Below, piece by piece: positions 44,915 to 54,379 of a stretch of 64,000 nt of DNA. The position numbers and the translations under genes are program-made. Each line of letters begins with the position of its first letter. The stretch's first letter is position 1. Origin of the DNA: Brevibacillus sp. (lineage in GTDB: Bacteria > Bacillota > Bacilli > Brevibacillales > Brevibacillaceae); assembly GCA_017656235.1 (NCBI GenBank), contig JACDOF010000001.1, positions 930,001 through 994,000 of the forward strand. Direction: 5' to 3'. The notes beneath the pieces were generated by a model. It ran no database searches. It was not told where the DNA came from and saw only the letters and a program-made list of their open reading frames with translations.

Positions 44915-46500
44915 AGAGATCCTCCTGACTCCAGTCCCGAACGCCGTCCGAGCAATCTGCCCAATACCTGCTCCAGGTCCCATTCCTTATCCGACATGGT
45001 CCGCGCCGCCGCGCCTGTCTGCCGGCCGTAATAGGAACGGTCCAATCCGCAGTGCGAACAACAATACATGTCATACGTCAATCCGTCTGCCTGCTCGCCG
45101 AAGTACGCCGCGATCGCTCGCCGCAAACACCCTGTCTGCTCAAGCCAGTGTTCCATCGCCTGCAGCTTTTCCAGCTTGGCCTGCCGCACACGGGCCAGTT
45201 CTTCGGCGATCCGGTGCGCCGCGATATGCTGTTCACCCGTGCCCAGGTGATACACGTAGCCGTCCTTGGTCAGTACCACGTCAGCAACCATCCCTGCCTG
45301 CTCGGCGTAAAAGAACAAGGCGCGCATCTGGGTTTCGCCAATTCCAAGCTCTGTGTGCAGCTGGGCAAACGAAATTGTTCTCGAGGCTGTGCCTGTCACC
45401 ACCTGCAAGAATTTTTCCACGTCAGCGCGGGACAGGGATTCGGCCCGCAGCAGCCCCTGGTGGATGGCCGTGTCACCCGGCCAGTAAACCAGCCCCGCAT
45501 ATCCTGGCAGCCCGTCCCTGCCGATTCGCCCTACCTCCTGTACGTAGGCCTCCAGACTGGCCGGGTAGTGGTAATGCAGGACAAAACGGATGTCGGGCTT
45601 GTCTACTCCCATCCCGAACGCGTTGGTAGCGACGATGAGGCGGAGCTGATTCCTGAGAAATTGTTCCTGTATCAACACCCGCTCCATCGCCTCCATCCCG
45701 CCGTGATAGCCGTGAACGTTGTCAATCCCTGCTTCCCGACAAAGACGAACCACTTGTTCCACAGCCTCGCGCGTACTGCAGTAGACAATCCCGGAACCGC
45801 CCAGATGCGCAAGTGCGTGAAGCAGCCACTCCCGTTTTTCCTGCTCGGAGTCCACTTTCTGGATGTCATAGGCAATGTTCGGCCTGTTCAAGGATTGCTT
45901 GACCAGGTCATCCCTGTGGATATGAAACAGCCGACAGATTTCCTCTACCACTTCTGCCGTTGCCGTCGCCGTCAAGGCCAGCACAGGCGGTGAACCTACT
46001 GCTTCGACAACAGATGGCAGCCGCAGGTAATCCGTGCGAAAATCATGACCCCACTGTGAGATGCAGTGTGCCTCGTCGATAGCGAACAGTGAGACTCTCC
46101 GCTGCCTGAGAGCGGCGACGACGGCAGGGTGCTTGAGTTTCTCCGGTGACACGTACAACAGCTTGTAGCGGCCGCTGCGAATCTCCCTGAGAAGCTGCTG
46201 CACCTCTTCCGGATTAAGGGCGCTGTTGACGTAGGCCACATCCCGTCTGCCCTGCTGCCTCAATTTCTGTACCTGGTCCACCATCAGCGAGATGAGAGGC
46301 GTTACGACAAGCGTAAGAAAGGGCAGAATCAGAGAAGGAAGTTGATAGATTAGCGATTTGCCGCCACCAGTGGCAAGCAGCCCCAGGACGTTTTTTCCCT
46401 GCAGCAGTTTCTCGATCAGTTCCCGCTGCCCCGGCCGAAAAGACGGATAGCCAAAATACCGCACCAGTGCCTCATCCAGTTGGCCCCGCAGCTTCTGCAT
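44911..46500 (-). CDS. recQ: RecQ-family DNA helicase (RecS type)
   Basis: A 529-residue 3'-5' helicase with 'GLLATGGGKSLIYQLPSL' (motif I), 'IDEAHCISQWGHDFR' (DEAH and RecQ loop), 'GIVYCSTREAVEQV' and 'QEVGRIGRDGLPG' (motif VI), and Zn-type Cys ('YCCSHC'). The length suits RecS (YpbC) of B. subtilis rather than full RecQ: no HRDC domain is seen. It overlaps the upstream ypbB gene by 29 bp and the CPBP gene by 4 bp. Confidence 0.95.
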   Translation of the reverse strand: MQKLRGQLDEALVRYFGYPSFRPGQRELIEKLLQGKNVLGLLATGGGKSLIYQLPSLILPFLTLVVTPLISLMVDQVQKLRQQGRRDVAYVNSALNPEEVQQLLREIRSGRYKLLYVSPEKLKHPAVVAALRQRRVSLFAIDEAHCISQWGHDFRTDYLRLPSVVEAVGSPPVLALTATATAEVVEEICRLFHIHRDDLVKQSLNRPNIAYDIQKVDSEQEKREWLLHALAHLGGSGIVYCSTREAVEQVVRLCREAGIDNVHGYHGGMEAMERVLIQEQFLRNQLRLIVATNAFGMGVDKPDIRFVLHYHYPASLEAYVQEVGRIGRDGLPGYAGLVYWPGDTAIHQGLLRAESLSRADVEKFLQVVTGTASRTISFAQLHTELGIGETQMRALFFYAEQAGMVADVVLTKDGYVYHLGTGEQHIAAHRIAEELARVRQAKLEKLQAMEHWLEQTGCLRRAIAAYFGEQADGLTYDMYCCSHCGLDRSYYGRQTGAAARTMSDKEWDLEQVLGRLLGRRSGLESGGSL

Positions 46501-47611
46501 GCATCATTCCCCCTTCCTGCGCCAACGCCAATCGAATCTGCAAGTAGCTGCACTGCTCTCCCAACATGTCCTTGATTATGCGCAGCCTTTTGGTACCTGC
46601 TTTCCGGCTGGTGTGGAGAATGAGCTGTTTCACCTCTTCGGGCAAGTAAGGGGAGATGTCCCACTCCGGACAGTGCAGGGCAATTTCTACGAGATGATCC
46701 TCTACGGTCCCTCTTTTCAACCTGCGTCGGTTCATAATTTCCTCTATCCCCAATCCCTTCTTCAACAACCGATAGGTCTCCCCGGCACTTGCCGAGAGCC
46801 GCGGATCACGAGCTGATTCCACCGCCGCCAGCGCTGACAGAACCGGATAGCGCTGCACTCCTGCCTCCACCACTTCGCAAAGCAGGCGAGTAAGCAGCCA
46901 CTTCATCTTGAGCTGAACCAGGGGCAGCGGTTCTCCGCTTCGAACGGATATTTGCTCCAACGTATGCCCGACCTGCGTCGCTCCTGACAATTGATCCACC
47001 AACAGTCTCTGCATGTCCTTGTCGTAGGGTGAGAGCACTTCCAGCAGTTCGTTGTACAATTGGTCGTTTTCCAGCCGATGTCTCATCAACGGCCTGGTGA
47101 GGTGCTGCTTGACCCACGCCTGTACCTGCTTCCGCTGTACAACCGGGTAAAAGGCATGCTGACGACGCTTCAGGTGCGAGATGGTCTGCACCAGCAGATG
47201 CAATCGCATCCAGAACAACTCCAGTCGTTCGCCGTAGACAATTCCATTGAGCGGGGACAGCCAGTAATCAAGGCGGTAGCGCTCATTGCCGCGTTGAACC
47301 TGTTGACGGCCCGCCTCCGTAATCGCAAACGTAAGCTGCCGAACCTTGTCCCCTGCTTTTTTTCGTTCCATCCAGCCGGATTGCAAAAAATATGTAACAA
47401 ATTCTTGCCAACGCTCTTTCAAAAAACCAGGAAACAGCCGATAATATGGATGAAGTCGGTAATGGTGGACATCCTGTATGGTTTGATTTGCCTTTCGTCC
47501 CACCAGTACATAGTAGAGCGACTGCGGCGTCCGCTCTCCTGCGAGCTGAAGCAGTCCGCCAAGTATCAAGGGCGCCATCACGTCAAACTCGCGTGGTGTC
47601 AGTTGATTCAT
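46472..47611 (-). CDS. ypbB: YpbB family helix-turn-helix protein
   Basis: A 379-residue protein, largely helical. The N-terminus 'LGGLLQLAGERTPQSLYYVLVGRKANQTIQD' and the C-terminal 'RRRLKRGTVEDHLVEIALH' helix-turn-helix are features of YpbB, which always sits before recQ in Bacillus. The C-terminal domain resembles that in RQC-like partners, so a role with RecQ in DNA repair is possible, not shown. AAAGGGG precedes ATG 47611; an upstream extension is rejected. Confidence 0.9.
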   Translation of the reverse strand: MNQLTPREFDVMAPLILGGLLQLAGERTPQSLYYVLVGRKANQTIQDVHHYRLHPYYRLFPGFLKERWQEFVTYFLQSGWMERKKAGDKVRQLTFAITEAGRQQVQRGNERYRLDYWLSPLNGIVYGERLELFWMRLHLLVQTISHLKRRQHAFYPVVQRKQVQAWVKQHLTRPLMRHRLENDQLYNELLEVLSPYDKDMQRLLVDQLSGATQVGHTLEQISVRSGEPLPLVQLKMKWLLTRLLCEVVEAGVQRYPVLSALAAVESARDPRLSASAGETYRLLKKGLGIEEIMNRRRLKRGTVEDHLVEIALHCPEWDISPYLPEEVKQLILHTSRKAGTKRLRIIKDMLGEQCSYLQIRLALAQEGGMMHAEAAGPTG

Positions 47612-47705
47612 ATCATAACCCCTTTGCTGCTTCGTTTGTACTTGCCATATCGAATATGTCACAGTTTCTTTGCAGAACCATATGTGTCGTAAACGGAGGC
47701 GAATC

Positions 47706-48629
47706 ATGACGAGATTAAAAAAGTCGGACTATTTGTTCACCTACATGATTATCATATCATTTGCCTGTTTTGTTGGCGGATTTTTTTTGGGTGCAAGCGT
47801 GATGAAAGCCCGTATGGCGGAACAAGTAGCCGCCATCACGAAAGCGGAACGGGAACAGGCACTTCGCGAAGTGATGCTGAAAGAACAGAAACTGTACCGG
47901 GAGCAGGACTTCGTCAGCTTTTATTACGGCGTATACCTTCCGCTGGAGGAGTTCCGCGAGGCCCATTTCCGATATCTGACCAACCTGCAGGGCAAACCGC
48001 GCAGCGAGCAGTTGGAAATCAGTGAAGAAATGCGCAAGGTGGTGGACACAAAGCGCCAGGAGGTCGAAAACGGCCAGGTGCCCCCCACGTCTCCTTTGTT
48101 GGTAAAAGCGAAAACAGAGTATATCAACAGCCTGAACGCATATACTGAGGGTATTGAACAAGTGTTGGACAAAAAAAATCTGAACGCGTTTAGTGCGGAG
48201 GACATCGCCGCCGGCCGCCACCTGGCTCCGTTTTACTCGCTCTGGCTGCGCGGTCAGGCCGACCTGTACAAGGCCGTAGCCCTTTGGGAATCGGCCTATG
48301 TAACAAAAAAGGAGATCCCGGACACCATCCCCGCCAATATCAGCATCAGCCAATGGAAGTCGTATCCGTTCCACTATCGAAACTACATCGCCGCCGAGTA
48401 CCTGACCAAGCAGCCGGGTATTACCGAATACAACCCCGAGGATTTGACGGCTCGCCTGGACTCGGTGATCCTCACCAACCAGGCCGCATCGCTCGGCTGG
48501 GAGGATATTCCTTACGCCCTGCGCGTCCTGAATGCCACAAACGCCGTGCGCAAAGGAGATTACCTGTCGCTCAAGGAGAAACTCTACTCCGAGGTGAAGA
48601 CACCGGAAATGCCAATCTTTACGGATTAA
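47706..48629 (+). CDS. unknown exported protein
   Basis: A 307-residue protein starting MTRLKKSDYLFTYMIIISFA, with one N-terminal helix (residues about 10-30) and a soluble, mainly helical exterior part rich in Lys and Glu. 'KSDYLFTYMIIISFACFVGGFFLG' has a Cys but no clear lipobox. GGAGG precedes ATG 47706. It has no domain I recognise. It is divergent from ypbB and about 100 bp before ferredoxin; this gene is not found at the B. subtilis locus, where fer directly follows. Confidence 0.75.
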   Translation: MTRLKKSDYLFTYMIIISFACFVGGFFLGASVMKARMAEQVAAITKAEREQALREVMLKEQKLYREQDFVSFYYGVYLPLEEFREAHFRYLTNLQGKPRSEQLEISEEMRKVVDTKRQEVENGQVPPTSPLLVKAKTEYINSLNAYTEGIEQVLDKKNLNAFSAEDIAAGRHLAPFYSLWLRGQADLYKAVALWESAYVTKKEIPDTIPANISISQWKSYPFHYRNYIAAEYLTKQPGITEYNPEDLTARLDSVILTNQAASLGWEDIPYALRVLNATNAVRKGDYLSLKEKLYSEVKTPEMPIFTD

Positions 48630-48654
48630 GTCCATTATTAGATGGCATTCATTC

Positions 48655-48683
48655 TTGAAATCTCCTGTTACAATGAATAAAAT
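48655..48683 (+). promoter_or_regulatory. promoter of ferredoxin
   Basis: TTGAAA (48655-48660) and TAAAAT (48678-48683) are 17 bp apart, about 47 bp before the fer ATG. Confidence 0.6.
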
Positions 48684-48691
48684 GAATATGA

Positions 48692-48940
<249 letters not shown>

Positions 48941-48951
48941 TCATAACGGGA

Positions 48952-48992
48952 AAGGACCACTCATCGCGTAAGGCGTCTGAGCGGTCTTTTCT
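48952..48992 (+). terminator. terminator after ferredoxin
   Basis: GGACCACTCATCGC and GCGTCTGAGCGGTC pair imperfectly around TAAG, followed by TTTTCTT. Confidence 0.7.
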
Positions 48993-49039
48993 TATTGTAT
49001 CCCCTTTTTTATGTCCCCTTTCCGTCACAGCCGGATAAC

Positions 49040-49068
49040 TTTTCATCCACAGTGGTTCTTGTTATAAT
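49040..49068 (+). promoter_or_regulatory. promoter of ppa
   Basis: TTTTCA (49040-49045), 17 bp, then a perfect TATAAT (49063-49068), about 45 bp before the ppa ATG. Confidence 0.65.
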
Positions 49069-49113
49069 GGTAAAGGTTTTTATCGTCCACCAAATGTGAA
49101 GGAGGAACAGTTC

Positions 49114-49611
49114 ATGTCGTTTTCCTGCAAAGTAGTAGACGCATTCATCGAAATCCCCACCGGCAGCCAGAACAAGTATGAATATGACAAAGAGGCTGGC
49201 GTGTTCCGTCTTGACCGGGTTCTGTACTCGCCGATGCACTACCCGACCGAATACGGTTACCTCGATCAAACCCTTGCTCTTGATGGAGATCCGCTGGACA
49301 TCCTCGTGTTGACGACGTTTCCGACGTTTCCCGGCTGCGTGATTAAAACCCGTGTCATCGGCGTGCTGGTGATGTCCGACGACAAAGGGCAGGATGAAAA
49401 GCTGTTGGGTGTGCCGGTTGACGACCCCCGTTTCGATCATGTCCAGTCGATCGATGATGTTGCTCCCCATGTATTGAAGGAGATTTCCCACTTCTTCGAG
49501 CGCTACAAAGACCTGGAAAACAAAGTGACGAAAATCGAAGGATGGCAGGGGCCGGAGCAGGCTGCGAAGCTGATTGACGAATGCCTCGCCCGCTACCAAC
49601 AGAACAGGTAA
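49114..49611 (+). CDS. ppa: inorganic pyrophosphatase, family I
   Basis: Hydrolyses pyrophosphate from biosynthetic reactions. The 165-residue protein has 'VVDAFIEIPTGSQNKYEYD', 'YPTEYGYLDQTLALDGDPLDILVL' with the metal-binding aspartates, and 'DDPRFDHV'. It is the soluble family I enzyme rather than the family II type common in B. subtilis. GAAGGAGG precedes ATG 49114. Confidence 0.96.
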   Translation: MSFSCKVVDAFIEIPTGSQNKYEYDKEAGVFRLDRVLYSPMHYPTEYGYLDQTLALDGDPLDILVLTTFPTFPGCVIKTRVIGVLVMSDDKGQDEKLLGVPVDDPRFDHVQSIDDVAPHVLKEISHFFERYKDLENKVTKIEGWQGPEQAAKLIDECLARYQQNR

Positions 49612-49636
49612 GTCTACATAGCGGTGATCACTCGCT

Positions 49637-49672
49637 GACACGGGTATTCCTTGGCAGGATGCCCGTGTCTCC
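49637..49672 (+). terminator. likely terminator after ppa
   Basis: GACACGGG and CCCGTGTC form a stem followed by TCCTTGTCTT; the U-run is weak. Confidence 0.5.
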
Positions 49673-49824
49673 TTGTCTTCCGGGCAGACCGTCCCCTCTA
49701 TTTCCCCTGGCAAGGATTCGGAAATCACGAAGGTACAATCTCCCCCGCCGAATATTCAGAGGATATTCCCGAACGATCAAATAAAATTTCTCGATATTGT
49801 TCTTGTTTTATCGTTCTCATTCTC

Positions 49825-49853
49825 TTGACGCCTTCGAAAACGCGTGATAAAGT
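49825..49853 (+). promoter_or_regulatory. promoter of the serine operon
   Basis: TTGACG (49825-49830), 17 bp, then TAAAGT (49848-49853), directly upstream of the T-box leader. Confidence 0.7.
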
Positions 49854-49889
49854 AAGATACAAGTTTATCGACATCGACAAACAGTAAAC

Positions 49890-50175
49890 AAAACAGTGAA
49901 CAACGATGATGAAGAGAGGCTGTTCGCTTGGAAACCCCCAGAGAGCCGGTGGTCGCTGCAAACCGGTGGTTCCACGTAACAGATGAGCACTTCGGAGTTG
50001 TCAAACCGAACGGAAAGAAAGCGTCCCAGTAGGTTTGTCCGGTTGAACCGTTATCTCCAGGTCTTGTACCTGACAAGGTTTTCTCTTGCGAAAGGGAAAA
50101 CAAATGAGGGTGGCACCACGAAGCAAAAACCTCTCGTCCCTCACTACGGCAGTAGTGGGCGTACGAGAGGTTATT
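49890..50175 (+). promoter_or_regulatory. T-box riboswitch, serine-specific
   Basis: The T-box motif AGGGTGGCACCACG is at 50107-50120. Stem I carries the AGAGAG bulge (49940-49945) and a distal loop between CCGGT and ACCGG. A lower part pairs ACAAC with GTTGT, TGAAG with CTTCG and CTGTT with AACAG, leaving an internal loop with AGC at 49986-49988 followed by A: the serine codon in specifier position. The TGGC in the T-box matches GCCA, the end of tRNA-Ser with its G discriminator. GAGGG pairs with CCCTC as antiterminator. Uncharged tRNA-Ser would turn on the operon. Confidence 0.93.
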
Positions 50176-50180
50176 TGTTG
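50128..50180 (+). terminator. T-box terminator
   Basis: AACCTCTCGT (50128-50137) and ACGAGAGGTT (50163-50172) form the terminator arm with an inner CACTAC/GTAGTG hairpin, followed by a U-rich ATTTGTTGTTT. It shares bases with the antiterminator. Confidence 0.85.
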
Positions 50181-50210
50181 TTTCCACATATACGATAGGA
50201 GGTAGAGAGA

Positions 50211-51365
50211 ATGTTTGCAGACAAACAGATTTTGCGAATTCCCGGTCCAACCCCCATCCCGCCCCGCATTCAGCAAGCGATGAACCGCCCGATGGTCGGT
50301 CATCGAAGCGGTCAGTTCTCCGCCTTGTTGGCCGATACGGCCAAGCGTCTCAAGCCGCTGTTCGGCACTGAACAAGACGTGTACATCCTGACCGGCAGCG
50401 GTACCAGCGCACTGGAGATGAGCGTGGTCAACACGGTACAACCCGGCGAGGAAGCAGCCGTGCTGGTCAGCGGCGCGTTTGGAGACCGCTTTGCCAAAAT
50501 CTGCGAACGTTACGGAATTGTTGTCCATCGACTGGAAGTAACCTGGGGTGATGCCATTACGCCGGAAGCGCTGGCTTCTTTTCTGGAACAGCATCCGCGA
50601 GTAAAAGCGGTTTTTGCCACCTACTGTGAAACCTCTACCGGCGTACTCAATCCGGTCCGCGAACTCGCCCAGGTGATTCGCGAAAAGACGGAAGCGCTGT
50701 TTATCGTTGATGCCGTCAGCTGCCTGGGAGCCGTGCCTTGCGAAATGGACGCATGGGGCATCGACATCCTCGTCACCGGGTCCCAAAAAGCGCTGATGCT
50801 TCCTACCGGTCTCGCCTTCCTGGCTGCCAGCGAACGCGCCTGGCGGGTGATTGACCAGATGAAACCATTGGCCTTTTATCTGGATCTCAAAGCGTACCGG
50901 AAAAGCTTGGCCGACAACACGACACCGTACACACCGGCTGTTTCGCTGGTCTTTGGACTGGCCGAAGCATGTGCGATGCTCGAAGAAGAAGGTTTGCCGG
51001 CCGTCATCAAACGGCATGAGTTGATGCGCGACATGACCCGTGCGGCTATGCGCGCCCTCGATTTGCCGCTGATGACCGAGGACGCGTATGCTTCCCCTAC
51101 CGTCACTTCCATTGATCCACAGGGCAAGTTTGACGCTGAAGAACTGCGCAAGGTGCTCCGAACCCGGCACAATCTGGTGGTTGCCGGAGGCCAGCAGCAC
51201 CTCAAGGGGAAAATCTTCCGCATCGGCCACATGGGGTACTGCGAGCCGCTTGATGTATTAACAACGGTCGCCGCAATCGAAATGGCCCTGCGCCAGATCG
51301 GCGTTGACGCACCGCTCGGCGCCGGTGTCAAAGCAGCTCAGGAGGTGTTGATCAACCATGTTTAA
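50211..51365 (+). CDS. class V aminotransferase of the serine operon
   Basis: A 384-residue PLP enzyme of the small-domain class V group (serine-glyoxylate/alanine-glyoxylate aminotransferase-like). 'LRIPGPTPIPPRIQQAM' opens it, 'LTGSGTSALEM' and 'VDAVSCLGAVPCEMDAWGIDILVTGSQKALMLPTG' hold the PLP Lys. Many such proteins are annotated PucG-like. Here a serine T-box and the adjoining serA suggest it serves as the phosphoserine or serine-forming aminotransferase, in place of classical SerC. Its stop overlaps the serA start by 8 bp. Confidence 0.9.
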   Translation: MFADKQILRIPGPTPIPPRIQQAMNRPMVGHRSGQFSALLADTAKRLKPLFGTEQDVYILTGSGTSALEMSVVNTVQPGEEAAVLVSGAFGDRFAKICERYGIVVHRLEVTWGDAITPEALASFLEQHPRVKAVFATYCETSTGVLNPVRELAQVIREKTEALFIVDAVSCLGAVPCEMDAWGIDILVTGSQKALMLPTGLAFLAASERAWRVIDQMKPLAFYLDLKAYRKSLADNTTPYTPAVSLVFGLAEACAMLEEEGLPAVIKRHELMRDMTRAAMRALDLPLMTEDAYASPTVTSIDPQGKFDAEELRKVLRTRHNLVVAGGQQHLKGKIFRIGHMGYCEPLDVLTTVAAIEMALRQIGVDAPLGAGVKAAQEVLINHV

Positions 51366-52941
51366 AGTACTGATTAGCGACCCGCTCAGCGAGCAGGGAA
51401 TTCAAAAATTGCTGGAAGCACCAGATGTGGAAGTGGTGCAAATGACCAACCTCTCCCCCAGCGATCTTCTGGCTGTGATTGGGGAATATGACGCACTGCT
51501 GGTGCGCAGTCAGACACAGGTGACCGCCGACGTCTTCGCTGCGGGCAAACGATTGAAAGTGGTGGGACGAGCCGGCGTAGGTGTCGACAACATCGATCTG
51601 ACTGCGGCCACCGAAGCGGGTGTGGTCGTGATTAATGCCCCGGACGGAAACACGATTTCCACGGCCGAACACTCCTTCGCGATGCTGATGGCCGTAGCGC
51701 GCAATATCCCGCAAGCGCACAAAAAGCTGGTGGACGGCACGTGGGACCGCAAAAGCTTTCAGGGGGTCGAGCTGAACAAAAAGACGCTCGGCGTGATTGG
51801 GATGGGGCGCATTGGGTCGGAAGTGGCCAAACGGGCAAAAGCATTTAACATGAAAGTAATCGGATACGATCCCTTCTTGACTGACGAACGCGCGCAGAAG
51901 CTTGGCGTTATCAACGGAACCGTGGACGATATTCTGCGCGAAGCCGATTTTATCACGGTGCACACCCCGCTCATCAAGGAGACTTATCACCTGATCAGCA
52001 CGGACGAGTTTGCCAAGATGAAGGACGGCGTACGAATCATCAACTGCGCACGCGGCGGAATCATTGACGAAAAGGCACTTTATGAAGCCATTTTGAGCGG
52101 TAAAGTGGCCGGTGCGGCCCTCGACGTTTACGAAGAAGAGCCGCCAAAGGACAATCCCTTGATCGGACTGCCGCAGGTCGTCACCACCCCGCACTTGGGC
52201 GCATCCACTGTCGAAGCACAAGAAAACGTGGCCATTGATGTATCCGAAGAGCTGCTCAAAGTGCTGCGTGGGGAACCCTTCAAAAACGCGGTCAATCTCC
52301 CGTCTATTCCCGGTCACGTCATGGAACGGGTGCAGCCGTACTTCGACCTCGGGGAGAAGCTGGGCCGCTTCCTGGCTCAGGTGACGGTCGGCGCCTTGCA
52401 GGAAATTACGGTTACCTACAGCGGTGAACTGGCCGACGTGGATACCTCGCCGCTCACCCGGACAATCCTGAAAGGAATTCTTTCGTATCGGTTGGGCAGC
52501 GAAGTGAACTTTGTGAATGCCCCCCATCTGGCCAAAGTGCGCGACATCAACGTGACCGAACAGAAATCGTCGCAGAGCCGCGGTTTTACCAACCTGATTA
52601 CCGTGGCCGTCAGCACCAACCTGGCGACTCGGATTGTGGCCGGAACCCGCCTGAATGGCTACGGCGCCCGCATCGTCAAGATCGACAATTATTCGATCGA
52701 CCTGGCCCCAGAGGGACAGCTTCTCTACATTCACCACAACGACCGACCAGGTGTAATCGGTCGTGTGGGGTCGATTCTTGGCTCCAACGACGTGAATATC
52801 GCCACCATGCAGGTGGGCCGTCGTGATGTGGGGGGAGACGCGATCATGGTACTGACCGTCGACAAGCCCCTGTCTCCCGAACTGCTGGATACGCTCGGTG
52901 AGTTGGGCGAAATTACCAGTGTCACCCAAATCGAACTGTGA
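51358..52941 (+). CDS. serA: D-3-phosphoglycerate dehydrogenase
   Basis: First step of serine synthesis from 3-phosphoglycerate. The 527-residue protein has the substrate domain, NAD motif 'GVIGMGRIGSEVAKRAKAF', catalytic 'NCARGGIIDEKAL' Arg and 'TTPHLGAST' His, an ASB domain and a C-terminal ACT domain ('LLYIHHNDRPGVIGRVGSIL', about residues 455-525) that probably gives serine feedback. It is translationally coupled to the aminotransferase gene and is under the T-box. Confidence 0.97.
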   Translation: MFKVLISDPLSEQGIQKLLEAPDVEVVQMTNLSPSDLLAVIGEYDALLVRSQTQVTADVFAAGKRLKVVGRAGVGVDNIDLTAATEAGVVVINAPDGNTISTAEHSFAMLMAVARNIPQAHKKLVDGTWDRKSFQGVELNKKTLGVIGMGRIGSEVAKRAKAFNMKVIGYDPFLTDERAQKLGVINGTVDDILREADFITVHTPLIKETYHLISTDEFAKMKDGVRIINCARGGIIDEKALYEAILSGKVAGAALDVYEEEPPKDNPLIGLPQVVTTPHLGASTVEAQENVAIDVSEELLKVLRGEPFKNAVNLPSIPGHVMERVQPYFDLGEKLGRFLAQVTVGALQEITVTYSGELADVDTSPLTRTILKGILSYRLGSEVNFVNAPHLAKVRDINVTEQKSSQSRGFTNLITVAVSTNLATRIVAGTRLNGYGARIVKIDNYSIDLAPEGQLLYIHHNDRPGVIGRVGSILGSNDVNIATMQVGRRDVGGDAIMVLTVDKPLSPELLDTLGELGEITSVTQIEL

Positions 52942-52960
52942 TACGCCGTCTCGCAGCAGG

Positions 52961-52999
52961 AAAAGTGCCGGTCTTTGGACTGAGCACTTTTCTTTCTTT
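52961..52999 (+). terminator. terminator after serA
   Basis: AAAAGTGC and GCACTTTT flank a 15-base loop, then TCTTTCTTTG. Confidence 0.75.
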
Positions 53000-53051
53000 G
53001 TCATTACCAATATAATGATACAAGACACTATAAACATGAGAGGAGTTCGTT

Positions 53052-54332
53052 ATGACAAACCAAGCAATTTTCGCCATCGGACTTTTTCTTCTAACCTATG
53101 CATTTATCATCAGTGAAAAGATTCACCGTACGATTGTCGCCATGTCCGGCGGACTGCTGATGGTCCTGTTTGGCGTTGTCACGCAGGAAGAAGCGCTTCA
53201 CCATGTTGACTTCAACACACTTGGGCTTTTGGTCGGCATGATGATACTGGTGGCGATCACAGCGCAGACCGGTGTGTTCAAATACATGGCCATCAAAGCA
53301 GCCAAGGTGGCAAAAGGAAATCCGCTGCAGGTGCTGATTTATCTCTGTCTGATTACAGCCGTTGCCTCGGCCTTTTTGGATAACGTCACCACGGTACTGC
53401 TGATGGTGCCGGTCACGTTCAGCATTGCCCGACAGCTGCAGGTAAATCCTCTCCCCTTCCTGATCAGTGAGATCATTGCTTCCAATGTGGGAGGAACCGG
53501 TACCTTGATCGGCGACCCGCCCAACATCATGATCGGAAGTGCCGTTCCCGAGCTGGACTTTTTAGCCTTCCTGATCAACCTGGGCCCGATCGCACTCATT
53601 ATTCTCGCCGTTACGATCGCGCTTCTGGCCCTGATCTACCGCAAGGATCTGAAGTCGTCTCCGGAACTTCAGGCCAAGCTGATGGATTTGAATGAGAACG
53701 ATGAAATCACCGATGTAACACTGCTGAAGAAGTCGCTTTCCGTGCTCGGCTTGACAATTCTCGGATTCATGCTGCATGGTGTGCTCCATCTTGAATCAGC
53801 CACTGTCGCACTGGCCGGGGCCTTCCTGCTGCTGCTCCTGACTGGTGAGCACTATTTGGAGGATGCCTTGGGGAAAGTGGAATGGAACACGATTTTCTTC
53901 TTTGTCGGGTTGTTCGCTCTCGTGTCCGGTCTTGTTGAGACAGGCGTAATCGCGATGATGGCAGAAGCGGCGATTGAATGGACTGGCGGCGACGCATTGA
54001 AAACATCCGTACTGATCCTTTGGCTGAGTGCCATCGCTTCCGCTTTCGTTGACAACATTCCGTTTGTTGCCACCATGATTCCCATGATTCAGGAGATGGG
54101 CAGCCTGGGCATCAACAATCTGGAGCCGCTCTGGTGGAGCCTCGCCCTTGGTGCCTGCCTTGGTGGCAACGGAACGATCATCGGAGCCAGCGCCAACGTA
54201 ATTGTTGCCGGGATGGCCGCCAAGGAAGGGCATCACATCAGTTTCCTCGGCTTCATGAAAGTGGCGTTCCCGCTGATGCTGCTCTCGATCATCATGGCGC
54301 ATGCCTATGTCTATCTGCGCTACTTCCTGTAA
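53052..54332 (+). CDS. ArsB/NhaD (ion transporter superfamily) membrane protein
   Basis: A 426-residue polytopic permease with about eleven to twelve helices. The two repeats carry 'TAVASAFLDNVTTVLLMVPVT' and 'SAIASAFVDNIPFVATMIP', with 'NVGGTGTLIGDPPNIMIG' and 'GGNGTIIGASANVIVAG', the paired motifs of the ArsB/NhaD/SLC13 superfamily. The substrate could be Na+/H+, arsenite or a dicarboxylate and cannot be read here. No arsR or arsC gene is nearby. A -10 TATAAT lies just after the serA terminator. Confidence 0.88.
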   Translation: MTNQAIFAIGLFLLTYAFIISEKIHRTIVAMSGGLLMVLFGVVTQEEALHHVDFNTLGLLVGMMILVAITAQTGVFKYMAIKAAKVAKGNPLQVLIYLCLITAVASAFLDNVTTVLLMVPVTFSIARQLQVNPLPFLISEIIASNVGGTGTLIGDPPNIMIGSAVPELDFLAFLINLGPIALIILAVTIALLALIYRKDLKSSPELQAKLMDLNENDEITDVTLLKKSLSVLGLTILGFMLHGVLHLESATVALAGAFLLLLLTGEHYLEDALGKVEWNTIFFFVGLFALVSGLVETGVIAMMAEAAIEWTGGDALKTSVLILWLSAIASAFVDNIPFVATMIPMIQEMGSLGINNLEPLWWSLALGACLGGNGTIIGASANVIVAGMAAKEGHHISFLGFMKVAFPLMLLSIIMAHAYVYLRYFL

Positions 54333-54379
54333 ACGTGCTTGAAGCAAGGGAGATACCATGAGAAGGGAGGCTTGTAAAC

